8,356 nucleotides of DNA from Planctomycetaceae bacterium. Lineage in GTDB: Bacteria > Planctomycetota > Planctomycetia > Planctomycetales > Planctomycetaceae. How positions within the stretch are numbered: the stretch's first letter is position 1; each line of letters starts with the position of its first letter. Under the pieces are notes generated by a model. The model was given only the letters and a program-made list of their open reading frames with translations. It ran no database searches and was not told where the DNA came from. The stretch covers positions 1 through 8,356 of the forward strand of contig JAGQQP010000164.1 in the NCBI GenBank assembly GCA_020426085.1, given 5' to 3'. This document shows positions 1 through 5,808 of the stretch, piece by piece. Position numbers and translations under genes: made by a program.

Positions 1-1141
1 GTGCCAATTTTCGCTGTGATGGGACAGCTGATGAATGGCATGAAGATTCTGAATCGGGTGTTAAAGAATCAGGAGCTTCAGTGATACCTTGCAGCAACCG
101 ATCTCGGAAGGCAATCTCAGAAGCGCGTAACAGTGTATATCGTAAAAGTTCATTGTCTTGTGCATCCTGTGATACTTTAAACGAAACGGGCTGGTTTTTG
201 GTATACGAGCCCCAGTCAACTTCGAATGCCTGTGCCTTCGAGAGTGCGGCATCGTATGCGAGACGTATGGCCAGCAGTCCCGCCAGGTCGTTACACAGTG
301 GATCATCAATTCCTGATTCGACTGACTGATATTTTACCCAGGCTGACCAGCCGGGAATTGAAAAGGCCTGACATAGTAAGTAGGTCTCCCACAGGGCTGG
401 TGGAACATTCAAACTTTTCAAGGAATTGATAATCGCGACTTCAGGTGAATGAGGCAGCTGGGAGATATAACTGCACAAGCCCGTCAATCCGTGGAATTGC
501 AGATTTCGATCATAGACAGCTGCTGAGCGCCAGGACTGGTACAAAGTCAATTCCTTCCAGGGGCTCTCCCAGACTGCTTCGCCCTGGTCATAATGCATTG
601 CACAATATTTTGAGACTTCATCACAGATCAGTTCTGACCAGTTTTCTTGCAAATTTTGATCCAGCATCTCAGACAGAGTACGAACTGGTCTCTCGTGCTT
701 CTGTTTCAACTGGTCAGGAGCACGGTCTTGTTTGTACTGGCTGTCAGACAGGCTTTGTAACAGTTCGACTATTTCATCTGCAGAAGGGATTTTCTCATTG
801 CTAAGCCTGGTGCTTTCTAATTCTTCAACCGCTGACTGGATCTGTTCAATCCCGAATTGTCCTGAATGGAATTCTTCAGCATAGTGTTCCAGAGGCATCA
901 GGGTTTCACAGTCTGAAAAGATTCGCAAATAATTGCGTGCGTTCAGGAATGACCGCTCAGAAATACCATGATAGGGATTCACCGCCACATAATCTTTCAA
1001 AGGCGAGACAGGAGCAATTACCTGTGAGACGACCTTGAGTGCTTCGCCAATCTGTTCAATCAGATGTCGCTTGTGAGTGGAGCACCTGTTGATCAGTTTG
1101 GGCAGGGGAAAGTAGAGTGATTCGGATTTCATATCTGACAT
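1..1141 (-). CDS. dabA: DabA (DUF2309), inorganic carbon accumulation subunit, C-terminus cut by window edge
   Basis: My reverse-strand translation gives an uninterrupted frame of 380 codons that is still open at position 1. Family role: DabA is the soluble, membrane-associated, carbonic-anhydrase-like subunit that works with DabB to trap CO2 as bicarbonate using the membrane ion gradient. Visible DUF2309 hallmarks are KDYVAVNPYHGISERSF (residues 49-65), IPGWSAWVK (262-270), and LLRASEIAFRDRLL (337-350) just before the expected active-site segment. Family members are usually about 800-1000 aa, so roughly half is present. The Cys-x-Asp metal ligand pair lies around residue 351 in the characterised Halothiobacillus protein, so here it should fall just past the edge and cannot be verified. 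Start: ATG at 1141 has the SD-like AGAAAG 8-9 bases upstream; the in-frame ATG at 1132 is further from it. The gene follows dabB after 65 bp, in the usual dabB-dabA order. Confidence 0.92.
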   Translation of the reverse strand, partial: MSDMKSESLYFPLPKLINRCSTHKRHLIEQIGEALKVVSQVIAPVSPLKDYVAVNPYHGISERSFLNARNYLRIFSDCETLMPLEHYAEEFHSGQFGIEQIQSAVEELESTRLSNEKIPSADEIVELLQSLSDSQYKQDRAPDQLKQKHERPVRTLSEMLDQNLQENWSELICDEVSKYCAMHYDQGEAVWESPWKELTLYQSWRSAAVYDRNLQFHGLTGLCSYISQLPHSPEVAIINSLKSLNVPPALWETYLLCQAFSIPGWSAWVKYQSVESGIDDPLCNDLAGLLAIRLAYDAALSKAQAFEVDWGSYTKNQPVSFKVSQDAQDNELLRYTLLRASEIAFRDRLLQGITEAPDSLTPDSESSCHSSAVPSQRKLA

Positions 1142-1148
1142 GATGATA

Positions 1149-1158
1149 TACTTTCTGA
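1149..1158 (-). promoter_or_regulatory. Ribosome binding site of dabA
   Basis: On the minus strand this reads TCAGAAAGTA, ending 7 bases before the ATG at 1141. AGAAAG matches the 5' part of the extended Shine-Dalgarno complement (AGAAAGGAGG). The identical decamer stands before dabB, which supports both start choices. No AGGAGG core is present. Confidence 0.5.
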
Positions 1159-1206
1159 TAATCGAGTATTTTTCCGGAAGAAACAATCAGGGATCGAACT
1201 GATTCA

Positions 1207-2787
1207 TTAACGGGTAAGAATTCTGAAACGTTGTCTGAGTATTGCTTCAATGTAGAACCCATTGATGGCATGGATATAGAGCTTGTTGATCCATGTGGGT
1301 TGATGGGTTTGTGAGATCTTTCGATGTAGAAGAGACATGCTGCAGAATCCAAGGATAATCAGGGCAGCAGCGGTCCAGGCCAGGTAAGAGTGATTTGAAG
1401 ACACTTGTGGCAGTCCCACCAGTTTGTCGATCACAACGAAACTCAGACTGTAGGCCAGGCAGAGAACCAGGGAGATACCGGCGGCTCGAATCAGCAGGGA
1501 ACGATTGTTCGCCTGAAGAGCCTGTCTCATCCAACCGAGCAGGGCGAGACATAAAATAAACCCCAGTAGAATGCCCCCCGGTTTTGTCAGCGGATCGATC
1601 CCGAAGAGCGACAGACTGGAAAAATAAGCCAGGAGAATACAGGCACCCGCGATCAATAGCTTGACCGGGGAGCCTTGCTGATCTTGATGTACTGTCTGGT
1701 TCCAACCTGCAGCTCTGTTTTGTTCGAGCACATTACCGCTATTCAGGAATGCATGGGCTTTGTAGAGCGAGTGTGCCAGGATATGCAGCATGGCAGCGGA
1801 GAACGCACCCAGGCCACATTGCAACATCATGAATCCCATCTGTGCAATGGTGGAATATGCCAGCTTCTTTTTGATACTGTTTTGGGTCAGCATCACAGTT
1901 GCTGCATAACATGTGGTAACCGTTCCAATCAGAGCCAGGCATGACATCGCAGTGGGGTTCAGGAACAGCAGGGGACTGGTACGTATCATGAGATAGCCAC
2001 CCGCATTCACGATACCCGCATGCATCAAAGCCGACACGGGTGTTGGTGTATCCAGCGTCTGTGGTAACCAGGTATGGAATGGAAATTGAGCAGATTTGAG
2101 AACAGCTCCTGCAACCAGAAGTGAGATCGCCCACATCATCTGTGGAGTATTGAACTCAGACTGCAGCCGGAATGAGTCGAAGATCTCAGAGATATTGAGT
2201 GTCTGAAATTCCTGATAAATCAGGATCGTAGCAGCAATCAGGGTCATGTCACCCAAACGACTCACAGTGAATTTCGTCCATGCAGCCCGTTGAGCCGCTG
2301 GTCGATTTCTGTAAAATAACAGCAGTTGATGAAGTCCCAGACTGGAAATCGACCAGGAAAGAATAAACAGAAGCAGATTTCCCGAAATCGCCATCAGGGA
2401 GACTGCACCTACCGTGAAACCGGTCCAGCGGAAATAGTTGCCCTGTTCAGATTCACCGTCCAGATAGCGGACAGAATAACGGCAGATAATCCAGCCGACA
2501 AAGCTGACCAGTGAGAACATCAGGGAAGAGATGCCATCAAGCATCAAGAGGTTGAAATCAGCGATTTTGAGGATTTGGGGTAATCTGACCAGGGAGAGAT
2601 CAAAGAATACCTGTAAGGAGTAGAGTAGAACCAGAAGAGTTGCCAGAACGCATTGACCGCCTGTGATTAGAGTGGTCATTTGACGAAGAAGATTGCCCTG
2701 TCTGTTTGCAAGATTTCCGGGAATAAACCCATATAACAGCAGCAGGCAAGCAGGAAGGATCAAGATCAAAGCCGTTTTATCGGTCAT
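1207..2787 (-). CDS. dabB: DabB, NuoL/MrpA-family membrane subunit of the DAB inorganic carbon transporter
   Basis: A 526-aa polytopic membrane protein of the proton-conducting antiporter family (Proton_antipo_M, as in NADH dehydrogenase subunit L). Family role: it forms the ion-conducting half of the DAB complex and energises DabA. Visible motifs are the TM7 lysine region GAVLKSAQFPFHTWLPQ (227-243, K231) followed by TPTPVSALMHAGIVNAGGYL (247-266), then IKKKLAYSTIAQMGFM (305-320) and AHSLYKAHAFLNSG (338-351). In TM5 the segment SWSISSLGLHQLLLFY (144-159) has Trp-Ser where NuoL has Trp-Glu. The adjacent stretch FYRNRPAAQRAAW...KFTVSRLGD (158-180) is, as I recall, DabB-like rather than NuoL-like. 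Length suits DabB (about 500-560 aa) and is shorter than NuoL. The neighbouring DUF2309 gene and the lack of any other nuo or mrp gene favour DabB. ATG at 2787 has an SD-like AGAAAG and no competing nearby start. Confidence 0.92.
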   Translation of the reverse strand: MTDKTALILILPACLLLLYGFIPGNLANRQGNLLRQMTTLITGGQCVLATLLVLLYSLQVFFDLSLVRLPQILKIADFNLLMLDGISSLMFSLVSFVGWIICRYSVRYLDGESEQGNYFRWTGFTVGAVSLMAISGNLLLFILSWSISSLGLHQLLLFYRNRPAAQRAAWTKFTVSRLGDMTLIAATILIYQEFQTLNISEIFDSFRLQSEFNTPQMMWAISLLVAGAVLKSAQFPFHTWLPQTLDTPTPVSALMHAGIVNAGGYLMIRTSPLLFLNPTAMSCLALIGTVTTCYAATVMLTQNSIKKKLAYSTIAQMGFMMLQCGLGAFSAAMLHILAHSLYKAHAFLNSGNVLEQNRAAGWNQTVHQDQQGSPVKLLIAGACILLAYFSSLSLFGIDPLTKPGGILLGFILCLALLGWMRQALQANNRSLLIRAAGISLVLCLAYSLSFVVIDKLVGLPQVSSNHSYLAWTAAALIILGFCSMSLLHRKISQTHQPTWINKLYIHAINGFYIEAILRQRFRILTR

Positions 2788-2792
2788 TTTAG

Positions 2793-2802
2793 TACTTTCT
2801 GA
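2793..2802 (-). promoter_or_regulatory. Ribosome binding site of dabB
   Basis: TCAGAAAGTA on the minus strand, ending 5 bases before the ATG at 2787. It is identical over ten bases to the sequence before dabA. The AGAAAG core fits the upstream part of the anti-SD complement. Confidence 0.5.
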
Positions 2803-2815
2803 AACGTTACCAAGG

Positions 2816-2980
2816 ATTCGTGAAAATTTATACGCGTAATTTAATACACGAAATATTTGTCGTCAATTGTGTTTCGTCATTTATTTTGAAAAAACTTGAG
2901 GGATATTCCGGATAAAGTGACTGACAGGCTTAAAACACAGGGGGAGAGGGGGGTAATTTTATTCGTGAATTTGATTTCGT
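2816..2980. promoter_or_regulatory. Cluster of five TTCGT motifs in the divergent promoter region
   Basis: TTCGT or its complement ACGAA occurs at 2817-2821, 2848-2852 (reverse), 2873-2877, 2962-2966 and 2976-2980. Two copies lie in an identical 9-mer ATTCGTGAA (2816-2824 and 2961-2969). The pair at 2848-2853 and 2872-2877 forms an inverted repeat ACGAAA/TTTCGT that brackets the -35 box of the dabB promoter. The two right-hand copies flank or overlap the candidate promoter of the plus-strand regulator. Inference: operators for the neighbouring winged-helix protein acting on both divergent promoters. Confidence 0.35.
2838..2866 (-). promoter_or_regulatory. Candidate sigma70-type promoter of the dabBA operon
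   Basis: On the minus strand TTGACG (2861-2866, five of six matches to the -35 consensus) is separated by exactly 17 bases from TAAATT (2838-2843, four of six to the -10 consensus). Transcription would start near 2830, leaving a leader of about 45 bases before the dabB ATG. The pattern comes from the sequence only, and AT-rich DNA yields such matches by chance. Confidence 0.45.
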
Positions 2981-2998
2981 CTCAGGATCCGATACACT
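2971..2998 (+). promoter_or_regulatory. Candidate promoter of the winged-helix regulator gene
   Basis: TTGATT (2971-2976) and TACACT (2993-2998) are 16 bases apart, each matching four of six consensus positions. The start codon is about 80 bases downstream of the expected transcription start, so the leader would contain the inverted repeat at 3013-3056. The match is weak and unverified. Confidence 0.3.
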
Positions 2999-3012
2999 AG
3001 AGGGATCTGAGT

Positions 3013-3070
3013 CGCCCTGTTGCAATAACTGCAGTAGTTCAGGGGACTAAAGGGCGTGCTTTTCTTTTTG
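3013..3070 (+). other. Inverted repeat in the leader of the regulator gene, followed by a T-rich run
   Basis: CGCCCT (3013-3018) pairs with AGGGCG (3051-3056). Between them AACT (3027-3030) can pair with AGTT (3036-3039), and CCCTG with CAGGG as an alternative. The outer arm is followed by TGCTTTTCTTTTTG, giving an attenuator-like layout just ahead of the ribosome binding site. The loops are large, so stability is uncertain. Confidence 0.2.
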
Positions 3071-3073
3071 AGC

Positions 3074-3079
3074 AGGTGA
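3074..3079 (+). promoter_or_regulatory. Shine-Dalgarno site that decides the regulator start
   Basis: AGGTGA lies 8 bases before the ATG at 3088, an ideal distance. The alternative GTG start at 3076 is itself inside this motif and has only a weak GAGCAG upstream, so ATG 3088 is preferred. Confidence 0.5.
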
Positions 3080-3087
3080 AAAACTGG

Positions 3088-3486
3088 ATGAATCAGTCGT
3101 CAAAAAATAAACGAAAAAGTGGTTCCGCCAGTGTGAAACCGGAAAAGCAGAACAAGAAAGACACGCCTCTTGTCATCAAGGGAGAAGTTCGAAAGAAACC
3201 CTCAGAAGATTCTGGAAACCGCTGGACGTTCCTGACCAATCATGCACATGTTCTGATCGTGCTGCATCGCGAACCATCCATTGTGTTACGGGAAGTCGCG
3301 TTAAGAGTGGGAATTACAGAGCGCGCAGTTCAGCGGATCATTCAGGACCTGGAAGAAGAAGGCTTTGTCCGGCGTGAGAAAATTGGCCGTCAGAATCACT
3401 ATGAAGTTTTAACCGATCAACCATTACGGCATCCCATCGAAAAGCATAAATCGATAGGTGATCTATTGCATCTTGTCTCGGAATAG
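3088..3486 (+). CDS. Small winged-helix DNA-binding protein, candidate regulator of dabBA
   Basis: A 132-aa soluble protein. Residues 1-44 are a Lys/Ser-rich, probably disordered tail. Residues 45-107 form a winged helix-turn-helix of the MarR/ArsR-like kind: [18 protein letters not shown] starts the first helices (46-63), [20 protein letters not shown] (66-85) is the HTH with its recognition helix, and [18 protein letters not shown] (90-107) is the beta wing. The tail [19 protein letters not shown] (112-130) is a conserved ending I associate with a widespread family of short wHTH proteins. No ligand or dimerisation domain is evident. It is divergent from dabBA across about 300 bp holding promoters and a repeated motif, which suggests it regulates that operon and itself. 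That role is inferred from position. An in-frame GTG at 3076 would add four residues. Confidence 0.85.
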   Translation: MNQSSKNKRKSGSASVKPEKQNKKDTPLVIKGEVRKKPSEDSGNRWTFLTNHAHVLIVLHREPSIVLREVALRVGITERAVQRIIQDLEEEGFVRREKIGRQNHYEVLTDQPLRHPIEKHKSIGDLLHLVSE

Positions 3487-3503
3487 GTGCTCCTTAATTA
3501 AAT

Positions 3504-3530
3504 AAAAATGTTTCGCATTTTTTAATGCGA
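3504..3530. terminator. Overlapping terminator-like hairpins between convergent genes
   Basis: Two mutually exclusive stems share bases. AAAAATG (3504-3510) pairs with CATTTTT (3516-3522) around TTTCG, serving the plus strand just after the regulator stop. TCGCATT (3513-3519) pairs with AATGCGA (3524-3530) around TTTT; on the minus strand this second stem is followed by AACATTTTTATTTAATT, a U-rich tail suited to ending transcription of the ABC operon. Placement between convergent genes fits a bidirectional terminator. Confidence 0.5.
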
Positions 3531-3674
3531 TCGAGGGGCGCTGATTCTGGTGCAAGAGTGTATGCATCAGATTATGGAACCCCCTCAAATGCTGGTAACT
3601 ATCTGGTGATTTATGAATATCTTGATGGGAACAGCGGAGGCTCAGGTAGTGTGCCTAGCCCCATTCGCGTTTGA
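3525..3674 (+). other. Weak 49-codon ORF in the convergent intergenic stretch
   Basis: ATG 3525 to TGA 3672-3674 reads MRSRGADSGARVYASDYG... and then a Gly/Ser/Tyr-rich tail with YLVIYEYLDG. Its composition looks more protein-like than random intergenic DNA, but there is no ribosome binding site, the start lies in the terminator hairpin, and the end overlaps the permease gene antisense by 20 bases. It may be a remnant of a decayed gene or chance. The same stretch has nested inverted repeats (GAGGGG 3533-3538 with CCCCTC 3581-3586; CTGA 3541-3544 with TCAG 3567-3570). Confidence 0.15.
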
Positions 3675-5808
3675 GCGCGGCACGGTACATCAGCACGTTG
3701 AGGAAAAGGGCTCCGGCTATCGCGAACAAAGCGGTGATGAAAAATACCTGCAAGTTGCGTGGCTCGTTAGATTGAGTCTGGTATTGCCAGATTGACAGGC
3801 TGATGGCGAGTGTGCCTGCCAGCGAGTAGAGCACGAATAGAGTGCCCACAATTTTCCAGACCTGTTTGAAGACGAGTACGGTGGCGTTCGCTGCCAGGAT
3901 CCACAACGGTACCGCCAGGCCGACCAGTAACATCAGACTGAATAATTCGCGTTTTTCGATGGCAGAGTTGATGGTGGAGAGGGGAAGCAGAACGAGGAAG
4001 CCGATCATCAGAAAACTGTGATCCAGAGCGAGAGACAGGTACAGCTGTTTCACCAGCGATTGACGGCTGACAGGTCTTAATGATTCAATCTGCAGTGTCC
4101 TGCGTCTTTGCCACCAGACTGCGATCGGCAGGAATATCCCGACACTGCAGAGGCTGGAAAAGAGTGAGCCAATCAAAGGGAGGCTTCGAGTGTAAAATGG
4201 TTCTCCGCTGATCAGGTGATAGATTCCCTGAAACAACAATCCGAAAAACAGGAAGCTTCCCAGGATTCCGAAAGTGTTGCTGAGTCGAAATGCATTGCCT
4301 CGTCGCCACAGGCTGATCATTTGCCAGGTTGATTTTTCTGAATAATGTAATTCCCTGATGTCACGATCCAGTAACCAGTTGACCAACTTACCCGGGTTTT
4401 GCCATTGGGATTGCTGAGCGCGGTTCTTATCCCAGGGTGAGAAGGCAGGCATGGACATAAATGATTCAATCACCTTTTCCGTGATCGCAGGCAATTTGAT
4501 CAGGATCCAGAGTACAGCGAGGACTTCAAACGCTATGGTAGTCAATGCCATACCAGGCAGATGGCCTTGTAAATACCAGATAGACTCGGTAGCGATCGCC
4601 TTAAAAGTCGAATCAAAGAAGATTGGAATGTATATAAAGAAGAACGGCAGCAGAGGTAGAATCAGCCAGTGCCGGTAAGGATTGTTTGAAAGCTGCGCGA
4701 CGGAAAACAGACTCAGGAGGGCAGGCAGCAGGAGCACGAGACTGAGCACCGGCAGCATTCCAATATCATATCGCAATAATGTGAGAGGCAGTAACAACGA
4801 ACCTGTCGACAGAATTGATACCGCCAGACGACGATGTGGTACGAGATAGTTGGGAGTCAGTCTGGCTGCGGGAGTGACAAAGTGTGCCCACAACTGGAGA
4901 AAGAGAATGGCAAATAACAGAGCACCGGCAAACACCGTTCGTTGGATGGCACCCAGCTTCGACTTTGAATAAGAAATCGGCAACGCACGCACGGGGAGCA
5001 ATGCTGTTTCATGAAAATGTCGTAAACGCTTCATTAAAAACCAGTCTGCATAGACTTCTTTCAGCGTGGGGGTATTGCGCAGCAGTTCAAGCTGTTCCTC
5101 TGAAAGGTCAATCATATTGTAAGTCTGTGGTATCCCTGTTTTTCCGTCATTCGGATCATGGTTGAGAGAAGCAATGAGTGTGAGCTGTTGCAGTATCGGG
5201 ATTTGCGTGGCATGTGCCAGCACTTCAGGCGATGTATTATCGTAGTGTAATGCCAGTAATCGCACCTTTGTCATGTTCGAGATTTCACGGGGGTGGGTTT
5301 CCAGTGCCGTCGCGAGGATCTCTAACTGGGACACTTTCTTACCAAAACTTTGTAAGGCGCCGGAGGGGAGTCCGCGTCCCATCAAGACGAGTGCATTGAG
5401 TCGGGGAAGTTGACAGATCTGTTCGACGTTCGCTGCCGTCAGTTCGAAATCATTCAATTCCAGGTAAACCAGATTTCGAAACGGACTCAGGTCGGGTAAG
5501 GAGTCGCTCCCGTTCACTCGCGTCAGGCTGAGTGATTGAATCTCCGCGGGGGCAACGTGATCCAGTAAAGCGGGGAGTGTTTGCAGTTCTGGAGGATTCT
5601 CTGTGTTGGGGAGAGCGGGGGCGGTGTAAACTCTTTCGATTCGTCCGGGCGCATGCGGTCGCGCGCCGACCTGAATGACATTGCCGCCCGTCGGACCAAT
5701 TGCCAGCGATAAGATAAGTATCAAATAGATGGCTGTCAGTAACAGGATCAGTGGGCGCTGCCAGTAAGTTTTGAGGATCTGGTGGTATAATCTGAAGTGA
5801 CCTTTCAT
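3655..5808 (-). CDS. ABC-type permease with a leucine-rich-repeat extracytoplasmic domain, about 12 TM
   Basis: A 717-aa integral membrane protein and the likely transmembrane partner of the ATPase upstream, whose stop overlaps its start by ATGA. Hydrophobic stretches fall near residues 19-38, 291-310, 328-345, 350-371, 379-398, 418-438, 512-533, 542-566, 593-612, 622-640, 650-672 and 686-707. Between TM1 and TM2, residues about 85-262 form a leucine-rich-repeat domain: LxxLxL-type units begin near 90, 113, 137, 162, 182 and 206, with a diverged one at 249, so the period is 20-25. With a positively charged N-terminus inside, the LRR faces the periplasm, where ABC-2 permeases often carry an inserted domain. 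A polar linker (440-510) separates two six-TM blocks, consistent with a fused pair of half-permeases. No named family is certain, and the substrate is unknown. Confidence 0.8.
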   Translation of the reverse strand: MKGHFRLYHQILKTYWQRPLILLLTAIYLILILSLAIGPTGGNVIQVGARPHAPGRIERVYTAPALPNTENPPELQTLPALLDHVAPAEIQSLSLTRVNGSDSLPDLSPFRNLVYLELNDFELTAANVEQICQLPRLNALVLMGRGLPSGALQSFGKKVSQLEILATALETHPREISNMTKVRLLALHYDNTSPEVLAHATQIPILQQLTLIASLNHDPNDGKTGIPQTYNMIDLSEEQLELLRNTPTLKEVYADWFLMKRLRHFHETALLPVRALPISYSKSKLGAIQRTVFAGALLFAILFLQLWAHFVTPAARLTPNYLVPHRRLAVSILSTGSLLLPLTLLRYDIGMLPVLSLVLLLPALLSLFSVAQLSNNPYRHWLILPLLPFFFIYIPIFFDSTFKAIATESIWYLQGHLPGMALTTIAFEVLAVLWILIKLPAITEKVIESFMSMPAFSPWDKNRAQQSQWQNPGKLVNWLLDRDIRELHYSEKSTWQMISLWRRGNAFRLSNTFGILGSFLFFGLLFQGIYHLISGEPFYTRSLPLIGSLFSSLCSVGIFLPIAVWWQRRRTLQIESLRPVSRQSLVKQLYLSLALDHSFLMIGFLVLLPLSTINSAIEKRELFSLMLLVGLAVPLWILAANATVLVFKQVWKIVGTLFVLYSLAGTLAISLSIWQYQTQSNEPRNLQVFFITALFAIAGALFLNVLMYRAALKREWG

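Noticed and set aside
61..804. Open frames of 67-119 codons on both strands inside 61-804
   Set aside because: They overlap the continuous DabA frame on the minus strand, which has clear family motifs. The alternatives have no recognisable domains and cysteine/arginine-rich compositions typical of shadow frames.
1207..2787. The NuoL-like protein as part of respiratory complex I or an Mrp antiporter
   Set aside because: No other nuo or mrp genes are nearby, the TM5 glutamate is absent, and the next gene is DUF2309, all pointing to DabB.
2940..2953. G-rich purine run as a G-quadruplex
   Set aside because: Only two long G runs are present (G5 and G6), not four tracts, so a standard intramolecular quadruplex is unlikely.
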